Source: Planctomycetia bacterium (GTDB lineage: Bacteria > Planctomycetota > Planctomycetia > Pirellulales > S012-138). From it: a stretch of 39,087 bases of DNA. Where the stretch lies: the NCBI GenBank assembly GCA_016177915.1, contig JACOUI010000077.1, positions 1 through 39,087 on the forward strand, written 5' to 3'. Position numbers and translations under genes: made by a program. This document shows positions 6,471-15,235 of this stretch, piece after piece. How positions within the stretch are numbered: the first letter of the stretch is position 1; each line of letters begins with the position of its first letter. Under the pieces are notes generated by a model that saw only the letters and a list, made by a program, of their open reading frames with translations, searched no databases and had not been told where the DNA came from.

Positions 6471-8035
6471 CGCGACCCAGGAGCTCAATCGCGCCGGAAC
6501 GGACGCGCCGCTGCGCCATCTACACCCGCAAGTCAACGGAGGAGGGGCTCGACTCGGATTTCAACACGCTCGACGCTCAGCGTGAGTCCGGCGAAGCGTT
6601 CGTCAAGAGCCAGCAGCACGAGGGGTGGACGTGCCTCCCCACGCACTACGACGACGGCGGCTACACCGGCGGCAACATGGACCGCCCGGCGCTCCAGCGC
6701 CTGCTGGCGGACATCCAATCCGGCACGGTCAACGTGGTCGCGGTCTACAAGGTGGACAGGTTGAGCAGGTCCCTGCTCGACTTTGCCAGGATGATGGAGG
6801 TCTTCGACCGGCACAACGTGGCCTTCGTCTCGGTGACCCAGCAGTTCAACACGGCGACCTCGATGGGGCGCTTGGTGCTGAACGTGCTTCTGTCGTTCGC
6901 CCAGTTCGAGCGCGAAATGATCTCGGAACGGACGCGGGACAAAATCGCGGCCGCCAGGCGCAAGGGGAAATGGTCGGGAGGACATCCGATCCTCGGCTAC
7001 GACGTCGTCGAGACGAAGCTCGTGGTCAACGAGGTCGAGGCCCAGCGCGTCCGGCAGATTTTCGATCTGTACCTGGACAACCTCTCCCTGCTGGCGACCG
7101 CGGACGAATTGAACCGCCTGGGCTGGACGACCAAGGCATGGACGACCAAGAAGGGGAAGGGCACGCGGCGCGGCGGGCGGCTGTTTACCAAGGGCAGCGT
7201 GTACCATCTCCTCACGAACGTCGCCTACGCCGGGAAGGTGAAGTACAAGGCCGAGACCCACGCCGGCGAGCACACGGGGATCGTGGGTGCGGAGGTCTTC
7301 CAGCGCGTGCAGTCGTCTCTCCACGCCAACGGGCGTAGCGGCGGACGGGGCGTGCGGAACAAGCATGGAGCGCTCCTGCGGGGCCTCCTGCGCTGTGCAT
7401 CGTGCGGGTGTGGCATGCGGCACGCCTATTCGTCCAAGGGCGAGCGCCAGTATCGGTACTACGTTTGCGCCAAGGCACAGCAGCGCGGGTGGGACGCTTG
7501 CCCGTCGCCCTCGGTGCCCGCCGGCGAAATCGAGCGGTTCGTCGTGGAGCAAGTCCGGTGCATCGGGAAGGACCCGTCCCTCCTGGCCGCCACGTTGGCC
7601 CAGGTTCGCCAACAGACGGAAGCCGCGACCCAGGGCCTAACCGCGGAAAAGGCCGCGTTGGAACGCCAACGTCGCGACGACGACGCGGAACTGCGGCGGC
7701 TTGTCGGGGAACCCGACGCCGAGGGACGAACCGGCCGAATGGCCGAAATTCTGGACCGGCAACGCGCCGCGGAACACAGGCTCGCCGAGATCAGTGCGGA
7801 ACTATCCGCCGCCGGCGTCGGCGCTGTGGACGACGACGCGGTCGCCGCCGCCCTTGCCGAGTTCGACGGCGTCTGGTCGGCGCTGGTGCCGCGCGAGCAG
7901 GCGCGGGTGCTCGAACTCCTGATCGAGCGCGTCGAGTACGACGGCCAGCAGGCGAACGTCTCGCTCACGTTCCGTCCGACAGGGATTCAGGCACTGGCAA
8001 CCGAGTTATCCCAGCACGAGGAGCAGGCGGCATGA
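6467..8035 (+). CDS. large serine recombinase (site-specific integrase)
   Basis: The 522-aa protein is a large serine recombinase. The N-terminal resolvase domain begins CAIYTRKSTEEG, with the nucleophilic Ser at about residue 23, and has VYKVDRLSRSLLDF and FAQFEREMISERTRDKIAAAR. The central recombinase domain contains GHPILGYDVV and VYHLLTNVAYAGKVKYK. A zinc-ribbon motif (LRCASCGCGM, then YYVCAKAQQRGWDAC) and a coiled-coil-like Glu/Arg-rich stretch follow. These enzymes integrate or excise phages and elements by 2-bp staggered cleavage at att sites. The gene overlaps both neighbours by ATGA. All signature residues I can judge are present, so it appears intact. It probably moves the element containing region 1. 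Confidence 0.95.
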   Translation: MTRPRSSIAPERTRRCAIYTRKSTEEGLDSDFNTLDAQRESGEAFVKSQQHEGWTCLPTHYDDGGYTGGNMDRPALQRLLADIQSGTVNVVAVYKVDRLSRSLLDFARMMEVFDRHNVAFVSVTQQFNTATSMGRLVLNVLLSFAQFEREMISERTRDKIAAARRKGKWSGGHPILGYDVVETKLVVNEVEAQRVRQIFDLYLDNLSLLATADELNRLGWTTKAWTTKKGKGTRRGGRLFTKGSVYHLLTNVAYAGKVKYKAETHAGEHTGIVGAEVFQRVQSSLHANGRSGGRGVRNKHGALLRGLLRCASCGCGMRHAYSSKGERQYRYYVCAKAQQRGWDACPSPSVPAGEIERFVVEQVRCIGKDPSLLAATLAQVRQQTEAATQGLTAEKAALERQRRDDDAELRRLVGEPDAEGRTGRMAEILDRQRAAEHRLAEISAELSAAGVGAVDDDAVAAALAEFDGVWSALVPREQARVLELLIERVEYDGQQANVSLTFRPTGIQALATELSQHEEQAA

Positions 8036-8433
8036 ACCGGGGAATCACCGTCAATCGCAAGTTTCACGTCACGCAAAGGCGCCGCGGCGCGAAGGAGCTG
8101 CGCCCCGGCGAGGCCGCTCCCACGCCGGCCCCGGGGCGCGTGCCGCGTATCGCCCGCCTGATGGCGCTGGCGATCAGGTTCGACCGACTCATCCGCGAGG
8201 GCGTCGTTGCCGATCAGGCGGAGCTGGCACGGCTGGGACGAGTGACCCGGGCGCGGATCACGCAGATCATGAACCTGCTGCTCCTGGCGCCCGACATCCA
8301 GGAGGCGATCCTTTTCCTTCCGCCCATCGAGCGGGGGCGGGACGCCATGCATCTGCGGGACGTGCTGCCGGTCGCGGCCAATGCGGATTGGCGGAAGCAG
8401 CGGCGGATGTGGGCCGCGGCGCAACGAGCGTGA
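8032..8433 (+). CDS. small HTH protein coupled to the serine recombinase
   Basis: The 133-aa product starts at ATG 8032, overlapping the recombinase TGA as ATGA. Its core, IREGVVADQAELARLGRVTR followed by ARITQIMNLLLLAPDIQEAI, is a helix-turn-helix of the ParB/Spo0J type, followed by FLPPIERGRDAMHLRDV. I recall proteins like this after planctomycete and rhizobial recombinase genes (recollection, unchecked). It probably binds DNA and may regulate the operon or influence recombination direction, as small accessory DNA-binding proteins do (inference). It is the last gene of the four-gene operon, 52 bp before a convergent gene. Confidence 0.8.
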   Translation: MNRGITVNRKFHVTQRRRGAKELRPGEAAPTPAPGRVPRIARLMALAIRFDRLIREGVVADQAELARLGRVTRARITQIMNLLLLAPDIQEAILFLPPIERGRDAMHLRDVLPVAANADWRKQRRMWAAAQRA

Positions 8434-8485
8434 CAGTTTCCTCTGCGGTGCGAACTTCAGCTCATGGGCTCCCCCTCGCCCGCTC

Positions 8486-10083
8486 TCACGTCGTCTTCCA
8501 GATCGATTCGCCTGCCAAGTGCCTTTCCGCGTGGGCTGTGATCTTCGCATAGTTCATGGCTTGCGCCTTTGGCAAAACCTCATTTGCAATCCTACGGGCT
8601 TCCTCAAACTCTCCGACGGACTCATGGAGATCGGCGCGAAGAATCCGCGCGCGAAGCTCGCGTTCGAGCGCACCGGCGAACGCGAACATCTCAACGGCTT
8701 TTTCGATCTGCTCCACGAGCGTGTTGGCCATTGACTCAGGGAGGTCTGCGGCGCCCGTGAGAATGCGCCGTTGTTCAAGAAGCGCCACTTGCACGAGGGC
8801 TTCAGGGCTCGGGCGGCCTGAATGAGTTCATTGCAAGTCTCGACCCATTCGATCATGAGTCCACGCACGGCATCTGCGCGTTCGACACTCTGAGCCGTGT
8901 CGCAAAGACTCCCCAGGTCAGCCTGCATGGCTTTGATCGCCGCAGCGGTCATGTACTCATCAACAAGTCGACTTCCCTTTGCCTCAAGCAGTTCAATCTG
9001 GGCGTGAATCTTGAAGGCTTGGTTCACGTCGTCACGAGACAAAAGGCTGCCGACCATTTGCTGGAACGCGTCAAGCAAGCTCCGAACCGTCGCCGGATCC
9101 TGTTCGCTTAAGATTTCGCGCTTCAGCTTGTGGACCTGCCGTTCAAGCAGGAACATCCCCGAGGCGGCTTCTGTAAGCGCTGCGTCGCGCTGGTCGTACT
9201 CGGCCCTTGTGATTCGTCCGATCTGAAACTCGCAGGCATTGCACAGGCTCTGAAAAAACTGTTGGTCGTATTCAGTCAGCTGGCCTTTGAGTGGCATGAT
9301 TTCCTGAAGGTGCCCGAGCGCGGCGACGTACTTGCCCATCGTGTGTTGGGCGTACGCGCAAAGAAGCCGCATGCGGGGTTCCTGTCGGCGGCGGAGGGTT
9401 AGGAGGTGAACATGCTCAAGGATGTGCTTGCCGTAGCCTGCGGACACCGCCGTCATCCCGCTCGTGGAAAGGAATTGGTAGACCTCATCCGGATCGGATA
9501 CTTCGAGCGACGCGACATCTACGCCGATTAGCACCTGTTCGCCAATAGTCGCGCGGCCGAGGATCTCGCGGATGTGGCGGTTCGAGCGTGCCTCGCGGCA
9601 GATTCTCTCGTGCATTTCCTCGATCGCGTCGCCATCAAGTGGTCGTGCGAGTCGCAATGTGACCGTTTCCTGATCGCGCCAGGTTGGATTGTCACGGTCG
9701 AGCCTTGTCAACTCGTCGAATGCCCACACGTACCGCAGGTCATTCCGGGGGACAACGTACAACACGTAAATCGGACTCGTTCCGCTCAAGAGGTAATTTA
9801 GGTTGCTGGCCTTCACTTGCAGCGAGATCGAGCCGTCGCTGTTGGTCGCTGCCGAGTCCGTCGACTTGAGTTGAACTTGGGAGCGGAAATTCGTGTATCG
9901 ACCGGCCATGCAGATCTCGAGCGACCCGTCGACGCCTTGGTCGTCGACGCGCTCATCGCGGAACAGAAACCTATCGGTCGGAAGCGCCGCTCGAAGGGCG
10001 TTGATGCCCAACTGCTCCAACTCGTGCTCGCGAGTGGCTCGCGGAAGCGGACCGAGGTCACAGTCTTCGGGTTGCGCGGCCAT
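8486..10083 (-). pseudogene. DUF4365 nuclease-like protein with C-terminal frameshift
   Basis: The N-terminus matches DUF4365: FLFRDERVDDQGVDGSLEI, then SQVQLKSTD, then VKASNLNYLLSGTSPIYVLY. The acidic residues and the QxK motif (about residue 73-75) give it a PD-(D/E)xK nuclease look. The rest is helical, possibly TPR-like. The start is ATG 10083 (AAGGGAG 6 nt upstream), not TTG 10089. Around 8803 the frame breaks. The open frame continues to 8554 as an Arg/Ser-rich stretch, while another frame (8486-8794) continues the helical pattern (VALLEQRRILTG, then EEARRIANEVLPKA). Restoring one G gives ALEALVQVALLEQ and a 532-aa protein. This may be real decay or a sequencing error. DUF4365 proteins often lie in defence or mobile regions. 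Confidence 0.75.
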
Positions 10084-10089
10084 GCTCAA

Positions 10090-10416
10090 CTCCCTTGCGA
10101 CCGCGTTCGTTACGGGTTCCTTTTCCTTTCGGGGTCCGAGACGAACCGGGTTGTTAACTCCTGGCCCCTGTTAAGCCGAGAGCGAGAGAGTTTCGGGCCG
10201 AAATCTCGGGGTCACGAGGAGAACCCCAATATAGCGGAGAGCGCAGGCGTCGCCAGAGAGTGCCGCGAGGCGGTCGGCCGCCCGACCCGCATCAGGCGCA
10301 AACCCTTTTGCGGCCTTGGGATTTGCGCCCCACGAAACGACGAACGCCGAGGGCTCTCGCTCTCGGCGTTTCGCGTTAACCCGTCTGTCGCGCCGGCTCG
10401 CTGGCCGGGCGCAAGC
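10090..10416. other. intergenic region between DUF4365 gene and tRNA-Asn with two inverted repeats
   Basis: No gene is visible in this gap. It contains GGGTTGTTAAC at 10148-10158 (also at 5646-5656). It also holds an inverted repeat GGCGCAAA/TTTGCGCC (10295-10302 and 10322-10329) and a terminator-like hairpin (10343-10370, listed separately). TTAACCCGTCTGTC at 10376-10389 matches 5651-5664 in 13 of 14 bases. The right edge of the accessory region probably lies here (inference). Confidence 0.5.
10343..10370 (-). terminator. hairpin downstream of tRNA-Asn, likely terminator
   Basis: AACGCCGAG (10343-10351) and CTCGGCGTT (10362-10370) form a 9-bp perfect stem with a 10-nt loop. On the minus strand it stands about 47 nt after the 3' end of tRNA-Asn and is followed by CGTCGTTTCG. 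It could terminate the tRNA transcript, although the U-tract is weak. Confidence 0.55.
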
Positions 10417-10488
10417 TCCCCGAGTAGGACTCGAACCTACGACCCAGCGGTTAACAGCCGCTTGCTCTACCGACTGAGCTATCGGGGA
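10417..10488 (-). tRNA. tRNA-Asn (anticodon GTT)
   Basis: The minus strand reads TCCCCGATAGCTCAGTCGGT and ends GTTCGAGTCCTACTCGGGGA. The 7-bp acceptor stem (TCCCCGA/TCGGGGA), the D arm, the anticodon loop CTGTTAACC with GTT, and the T arm TTCGAGTCC all pair. The CCA end is not encoded. tRNA-Val lies about 120 nt upstream on the same strand and may share its promoter. A weaker local promoter candidate, TTGTAC-N16-TAAACT, also precedes this gene. Confidence 0.95.
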
Positions 10489-10609
10489 AGATCGACCAAG
10501 TTTATCTCAAAGCCAGTGCCGTACAAGGCGGCCTGGGGGTGGCTCTTCGATGGCGCTGAGCGGTTTTGCGCCGACACAAATCCACGCCCGTGCGATGGTT
10601 GCGGCGAAG

Positions 10610-10683
10610 TGGGCGATGACGGACTCGAACCGCCGACCCCCTCGGTGTAAACGAGGTGCTCTAACCAACTGAGCTAATCGCCC
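10610..10683 (-). tRNA. tRNA-Val (anticodon TAC)
   Basis: The minus strand begins GGGCGATTAGCTCAGTTGGT and ends GTTCGAGTCCGTCATCGCCCA. The acceptor stem GGGCGAT/ATCGCCC, anticodon loop GTTTACACC with TAC, and T loop are all intact; CCA is not encoded. A strong promoter-like sequence lies about 68 nt upstream of the 5' end. Confidence 0.95.
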
Positions 10684-10750
10684 GGATTGAGGAGCGAATG
10701 TTGCGCGCGACGAAATGCTGCCACGCAACGCTTCCACGCGTCTGCGCGCG

Positions 10751-10779
10751 ATTGTCGAGCCGTGCCGGTCGTTTGTCAA
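10751..10779 (-). promoter_or_regulatory. sigma-70-type promoter for tRNA-Val (and perhaps tRNA-Asn)
   Basis: On the minus strand TTGACA (10774-10779) is followed by exactly 17 nt and GACAAT (10751-10756). This is a consensus -35 with a good -10. It points toward tRNA-Val, whose 5' end is 68 nt downstream. It is predicted from sequence only. Confidence 0.6.
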
Positions 10780-10828
10780 TCTGACACGGTCCGGCAGCAT
10801 GGGGTTCGATGAGGCGCGTTCGACGAGG

Positions 10829-10856
10829 CTTATTCGACTGGGCTTATTCGACTGGG
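10829..10856. repeat. 14-bp tandem repeat
   Basis: CTTATTCGACTGGG is present twice head to tail, with a degenerate third copy before it (GTTCGACGAGG). It lies between tRNA-Val and the 3' end of the phosphorylase gene. Confidence 0.6.
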
Positions 10857-10874
10857 CTCAACGGCGCATCAACC

Positions 10875-12170
10875 TCAACCGTCGCGACAGTCTTCCCAAA
10901 GTGGCCCGATATGGGGCGGCGCGTCGGAAATGACGATCGCACCCGATGCAAGCCGACGGGCTTCCGCGAATCCTCGTTCGCGTGCGAACAAGCGCAGGAG
11001 CGGCTGGCCGGCGACGACGGCGTCGCCCAAGCGCACGAGCATCTCCAGGCCCACGGAGGGGTCGATGCGGTCCGTCACTTGTAAGCGGCCGCCGCCGAGT
11101 TGGACGATGGCGGCGCCCAGGGCCGCGGTGTCGATGGCGGCGACGAAGCCGGTGCGGCCGGAGCAGATCTCACCGCCCTGCGGCGCGGGCGCCGCCGCGG
11201 GAAGCGCAGCCAGGTCGCCGCCTTGAGCGGCAACCATCTGCTCGAAACGCTCCATCGCCTGGCCGGAGTCGAGACGCGTGGAAAGCTCGCGCCGCGCTTC
11301 GTCGAGAGACGGAGCGCGCCGGACCTGCACGAGCAGGCGGCTTCCCAGCGCCAGGCAGAGCTCGCGCAGGTCCGCCGGCCCGCCGCCTCGCAGCGCCTCG
11401 ATCGCCTCGCGGACCTCGACGGCGTTTCCGGCCACGCGACCGAGCGGCTGATTCATCTGGCTGAGGATGGCGTGCGTCGGCAGCCCGAGGCGCGGTCCCA
11501 CTTCCGCCATCGTGCGAGCGAGGGCCGCGGCGTCTTCCCGGCGGCGCATGAACGCACCGCTCCCCCACTTCACGTCGAGCACCAGCGCGTCGAGGCTCTC
11601 GGCCAGCTTCTTGCTGAGGATGCTGGCCGTGATCAGGCCGATCGAGGGCACCGTGCCCGTCACGTCGCGCAGGGCGTAGAGCTTGCGATCGGCGGGGACG
11701 AGGTCGGCGGTGGCGCCGGTGATGACGCAGCCGGCGCGGCAGAGGACGGAGGCGATCTCGTCGGCCGACAGATCGGTGCGAAAGCCGGGGATCGATTCGA
11801 GCTTGTCGAGAGTGCCGCCGCTCGTGCCCAGGCCGCGGCCGGAGATCATCGGCACCGCGAGATCGCAGGCGGCCAGGAGCGGAGCGAGGACGAGCGAGAC
11901 CTTGTCGCCCACACCGCCGGTGGAGTGCTTGTCGACGCGAAGCGCACCGTCGGTCAAGCGCGGCAGCACGCCGCCGCTCTTGAGCATGCTCTGCGTCAGC
12001 GCGGCCGTCTCGTCGATGTCCAGGCCGCGGCAGACGATGGCCATCGCCAGGGCGGCGATTTGATAGTCGAGGACCGTTCCGTGGACGAAGCCCTGGATGA
12101 GAGCGTCGATCTCCTCGGGCGACAGTTTGCCGCCGTCGCGTTTTTTCTCGATGAGGCCAGCGGCGTGCAT
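10875..12170 (-). CDS. deoA: pyrimidine-nucleoside/thymidine phosphorylase
   Basis: The 431-aa protein is a thymidine phosphorylase-family enzyme, which reversibly splits thymidine (or uridine and deoxyuridine) with phosphate to free base and (deoxy)ribose-1-phosphate. Evidence is the N-terminal IEKKRDGGKLSPEEIDALI, the phosphate-binding KHSTGGVGDK at about residues 81-90, and the family signature SGRGLGTSGGTLDKLES at about 110-126. Length is near the usual 430-440 and the three-domain layout seems complete. Whether it is DeoA or the broader Pdp type cannot be told. No clear Shine-Dalgarno precedes the ATG; instead GTTGGAGT repeats twice there. It lies downstream of the oligoendopeptidase gene on the same strand. 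Confidence 0.9.
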   Translation of the reverse strand: MHAAGLIEKKRDGGKLSPEEIDALIQGFVHGTVLDYQIAALAMAIVCRGLDIDETAALTQSMLKSGGVLPRLTDGALRVDKHSTGGVGDKVSLVLAPLLAACDLAVPMISGRGLGTSGGTLDKLESIPGFRTDLSADEIASVLCRAGCVITGATADLVPADRKLYALRDVTGTVPSIGLITASILSKKLAESLDALVLDVKWGSGAFMRRREDAAALARTMAEVGPRLGLPTHAILSQMNQPLGRVAGNAVEVREAIEALRGGGPADLRELCLALGSRLLVQVRRAPSLDEARRELSTRLDSGQAMERFEQMVAAQGGDLAALPAAAPAPQGGEICSGRTGFVAAIDTAALGAAIVQLGGGRLQVTDRIDPSVGLEMLVRLGDAVVAGQPLLRLFARERGFAEARRLASGAIVISDAPPHIGPLWEDCRDG

Positions 12171-12190
12171 GTTGGAGTCTTGTTGGAGTA

Positions 12191-12206
12191 CCGCCCTTGG
12201 GCGGTC
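12191..12206. repeat. perfect 7-bp hairpin between the phosphorylase and peptidase genes
   Basis: ACCGCCC-TT-GGGCGGT forms a perfect short stem in the 175-bp gap between the oligoendopeptidase and the phosphorylase. It is symmetric and carries no T-run, so it may be a binding site or a weak terminator of the peptidase gene. Confidence 0.4.
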
Positions 12207-12345
12207 TTATTGGACAGGTTAACCTCGCGCGGCGCGGCGGTGGGCGTCGCAAGCCACGTCGCGCGCAACGGAATCGCCGCGCCGCGATCCAAGCACAGTG
12301 CGCGAAAGGCATATTCACCAGGCTTGCTCCGCCCACCCTGCAAGA

Positions 12346-14160
12346 TCACAGCTTCTCGTAGCGCTCGACCTGGCTCTCGATCACGCGCAGGCTCTGCCGC
12401 CAGAAATCGGGCTTCGTGATGTCGATGCCGAACCGCGTGGCCAGCGGCTCGGCGTAGTCGGTGTTCGTGTCGCGCAGCAACGTTTCGTAGCGCGGGATGA
12501 AGGGCTTCCCCTCGCGCCGGTACTGCGCGAAGAGCCCCAGGCCGAACAGGTGCCCGAAGGCGTAGGGGAAGTTGTAGAAGTTCTCGTCGTGGGAGTAATA
12601 GTGGGGCTTCCAGAGCCACATGTAGCGGTGGTAAGTGTCGGGGCGGACGGCGTCGCTGTAGGTTTCGGCCTGGGCCTTCTGGATCAGCTCGCAGATTTCG
12701 TCTGGCGACAACTCGCACTCGGCGCGGCGCGCGATGAACGCGGACTCGAAGAGGAACCGCGAGCTGATGTCGAGACAGACCTGCGTCGCGCCGCAAAGCT
12801 GGACCTCGAGGATGCCGAGCTGCTCGGCCGGCGGCGACTCGGCCAGGGCCGCCTCGGCCACGAGCGTCTCGCAGAAAATGCTGGCGGTCTCGGCGAGCGT
12901 CGAGGGCGAGCCGCGGAGCAATACCGGCAGGCCGCGCTGGCAGTGGTTGTGGTAGCCGTGGCCCAGCTCGTGGGCCAGCGTGCTGACTTGTTCGAAGCTG
13001 CCGTCGAAGTTGGCCAGGATCCGGCTTTCGTCGACGCCGACGACCGGCATGCAGAAGGCCCCGCCGCGCTTGCCGTCGCGCGGGGCGCCGTCGATCCAGT
13101 TGCGGTCGAAGGCCGCGGCGGCGAACGCGCCCAGCTCGGGGCTGAACGTGCCGAACTTCTCGACGACGAAGTTCCTGGCCTCGCGCCAGGAGAAGCTGCG
13201 GTGGATGGCGCCGACGGGCGCGAAGAGGTCCCACCAGGGCAACTGCTCCTGGCCCAGCTTGCGGGCCTTGCTGCGCAGGTAGCGGCGGAAGACGGGGAAG
13301 AACTCGCGGATGGTCGAGAGCAGTGCGTCGAGCGTGGGCCGGCGGATGCGGTTGTTGACGAGGGCGGCGTCGAGCACGCTGGGTCGGCCGCGGCGGCGGG
13401 CGAGTGTGACGGCGGTCCCTTTCACCGCGTTGATCGACGCGGCGATGGGCGTGCGGACGGAGTGCCAGGCCTTGAGTTCGGCGTCGTAGCCGCGGCGGCG
13501 GAGGCCGGCGTCGGGCGAGAACGAGAAGTTGCGAACGACCGTGACCGGCAGCTCCTCGACCTTGCCGTCGCGCTCGAAGGGGACCTTGAGCTGGCTGGTG
13601 ACGTTGCCCTGTTGCTTGCCGAAGGCCAGGCCGCCGTCGACGCAGAGTTCCGCCGCCAGGGCCTCCAGCTCGTCGCTCATCAGGTACTTGCTTTGCTCGG
13701 CCGTGTCGGTGAGGAAGAACGTGTGTTGCTGCAAGGCGGGCCGCTGCGGAACGATCGCCGCCAGGCGCGGGCCGAGCGAGCCGATCCAGCCGGCGAGGCG
13801 CACGCGGAGCTTCGCCCGGCGGGTGCTGAGCAAGTCGAGCTTGGAATACTCGCGCGAGGCGACGGCGTCGTAGCTGTTGGTGCTGACGAAGGCGTAAACG
13901 AACGAATCCAGGGTTTCGATGAGCTTTCCCAGCCGGTTGACGCGCTCAATGGCTTCTTCCAGCGTGCGCGCGATGGCCGCGTCATCGCCGGGCGGAGGCG
14001 CCGGCTGACGGCGCACCTGATGCGCGTCGTAGAACTTTTCCAGGTCGTCGAGCTGGCGGGAGACATCCGCCATCGCGGCTTGGAAGTCGCTGCCCTCCAG
14101 GCTGGAGTAGACGTTGGAGAGGTCCCAGCACGTAGGGGAGTCGGCGAGTTGCTGGATCAT
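12346..14160 (-). CDS. M3-family oligoendopeptidase (PepF-like)
   Basis: The 604-aa protein is a cytoplasmic zinc metallopeptidase of family M3 (PepF/oligoendopeptidase F type), which cuts short peptides. The active site HELGH at about residues 397-401 lies in LAHELGHGYHNHC. The third zinc ligand is the Glu of LAETASIF at about 424. A long N-terminal helical region (LEEAIERVNRLGKL, then RYLRSKARKLGQEQLPWWDLF) is typical. Length fits the roughly 600-aa family size and there is no signal peptide. A 175-bp gap separates it from the phosphorylase downstream. A palindrome at 14195-14214 sits just upstream of its start. Confidence 0.92.
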   Translation of the reverse strand: MIQQLADSPTCWDLSNVYSSLEGSDFQAAMADVSRQLDDLEKFYDAHQVRRQPAPPPGDDAAIARTLEEAIERVNRLGKLIETLDSFVYAFVSTNSYDAVASREYSKLDLLSTRRAKLRVRLAGWIGSLGPRLAAIVPQRPALQQHTFFLTDTAEQSKYLMSDELEALAAELCVDGGLAFGKQQGNVTSQLKVPFERDGKVEELPVTVVRNFSFSPDAGLRRRGYDAELKAWHSVRTPIAASINAVKGTAVTLARRRGRPSVLDAALVNNRIRRPTLDALLSTIREFFPVFRRYLRSKARKLGQEQLPWWDLFAPVGAIHRSFSWREARNFVVEKFGTFSPELGAFAAAAFDRNWIDGAPRDGKRGGAFCMPVVGVDESRILANFDGSFEQVSTLAHELGHGYHNHCQRGLPVLLRGSPSTLAETASIFCETLVAEAALAESPPAEQLGILEVQLCGATQVCLDISSRFLFESAFIARRAECELSPDEICELIQKAQAETYSDAVRPDTYHRYMWLWKPHYYSHDENFYNFPYAFGHLFGLGLFAQYRREGKPFIPRYETLLRDTNTDYAEPLATRFGIDITKPDFWRQSLRVIESQVERYEKL

Positions 14161-14194
14161 TGGCGGTGCAGTCGATGGAGTGAGAAAGGAACAC

Positions 14195-14214
14195 CCGGAG
14201 GCTGACGCCTCCGG
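14195..14214. repeat. palindromic intergenic repeat CCGGAGGC-TGAC-GCCTCCGG
   Basis: A perfect 8-bp stem with a 4-nt loop sits in the 78-bp gap between the DUF6807 gene and the oligoendopeptidase gene. Such GC-rich palindromes recur in planctomycete intergenic DNA to my knowledge, and it could terminate the DUF6807 transcript. Only one copy occurs in this window. Confidence 0.45.
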
Positions 14215-14238
14215 CTCGCCGTGAGGTTCTTGTCGCCG

Positions 14239-15147
14239 CTACTTGCTCGTTTCCGCCCACCGTTTGTAGACCTCGGCGACTTTGCCCGCCTCCGTGTCGC
14301 CCCGGTGGACGTACAGGCCATACCTCAGCCGGAAAGTCTCGCCCGGCTGAAGGTGCAGCGGCCTGGCGGCCTCTTTGCCGTTCGAGTAGGACTTTTCGCC
14401 GAATGGGCTGAGCGTGAAGAGTCCGTAGTCGCGCACGTGATAGCGCGACTTGCGGGGGTTGTCGGGATGGTCGAAGAGGGCCACGCCGTGCGTTTGCTCG
14501 TCGACCTGGCCCACGTAATCGACCCAGGGCGAAGCCTTTCCCCAGCAGTCCTTGGTCCCTTTGAGGCCGTCGGCATTGACGACCTTCCCGCCCTGCTTCT
14601 CGCGCAGCGAGTTGGCCACGCGCAGCCCGAACAGACCTTCCTTGGTGTCCTCGAAGACGACGGGCTTGCTGGCGGCGGCGAAGCGAATGTCGTAGGAGAA
14701 GAGGCGGTTGGCGTAGATGGCGATGTCCGTGGTTTCGACGACGACCGGCTCGCCGTCGCTGCCCAGCCAGTGGTTCGTGACGCGCATCCGCGCGGGATTT
14801 CCCGCGGCCGCCACGATTTCGGTCTTCTTGTTCTCAATCTTGCCCTTCTCCGCCCAGAATTTGACGCCGTTGACCTCATCGATGGCGACCCAGACGCCCT
14901 TGTGGTGCGGATGGTCCTCGGGATTCTCCAGGCCGCGGGTGACGATGGCGCCGCCCTCGCCGCGGACGTCGATGAAGAAGGGCTTGGGGAGGTCCTTGCT
15001 GTGCCGGTAAGTTGCCAGCGGCTGGCCGCCGATGGACAGTTCGACGGCGCCGTCCTTCGCGTCGAGCTGGACCTTGGCGTCCTCGGCCAGCGATTGCACT
15101 GCGAGCAAGATGACGACGACCGCTGCGGCAAGTCGAATGGCTTTCAC
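14239..15147 (-). CDS. secreted DUF6807 (PmoA-like) protein
   Basis: The 302-aa product starts at GTG 15147 (AGGAG 7 nt upstream). It has a signal peptide MKAIRLAAAVVVILLAVQSLA, so it is exported. The body carries HPHHKGVWVAIDEVNGVKFW, the HPHHKG motif of the DUF6807/PmoA-like family, and later LFDHPDNPRKSRYHVRDYGL. Despite the name this is unrelated to methane monooxygenase. Families of this type are abundant in planctomycetes and often sit near sugar-degrading genes, but their biochemical role is unknown. The C-terminus FRLRYGLYVHRGDT is typical. It follows infC by 88 bp on the same strand but is functionally unrelated. Confidence 0.85.
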   Translation of the reverse strand: MKAIRLAAAVVVILLAVQSLAEDAKVQLDAKDGAVELSIGGQPLATYRHSKDLPKPFFIDVRGEGGAIVTRGLENPEDHPHHKGVWVAIDEVNGVKFWAEKGKIENKKTEIVAAAGNPARMRVTNHWLGSDGEPVVVETTDIAIYANRLFSYDIRFAAASKPVVFEDTKEGLFGLRVANSLREKQGGKVVNADGLKGTKDCWGKASPWVDYVGQVDEQTHGVALFDHPDNPRKSRYHVRDYGLFTLSPFGEKSYSNGKEAARPLHLQPGETFRLRYGLYVHRGDTEAGKVAEVYKRWAETSK

Positions 15148-15235
15148 GGGGAAGCTCCTGGGGAGTGTGGTCACAGTTGGGGGCGTCGGCGAGTGCGCAA
15201 TGACTCCCCGATCCGGCTCTTCGTCCGCGGCAGCC

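Noticed and set aside
12298-14205. Long plus-strand open frame of 635 codons opposite the oligoendopeptidase gene
   Set aside because: It is the antisense shadow of the M3 peptidase gene, caused by high GC; no domain pattern and no SD.
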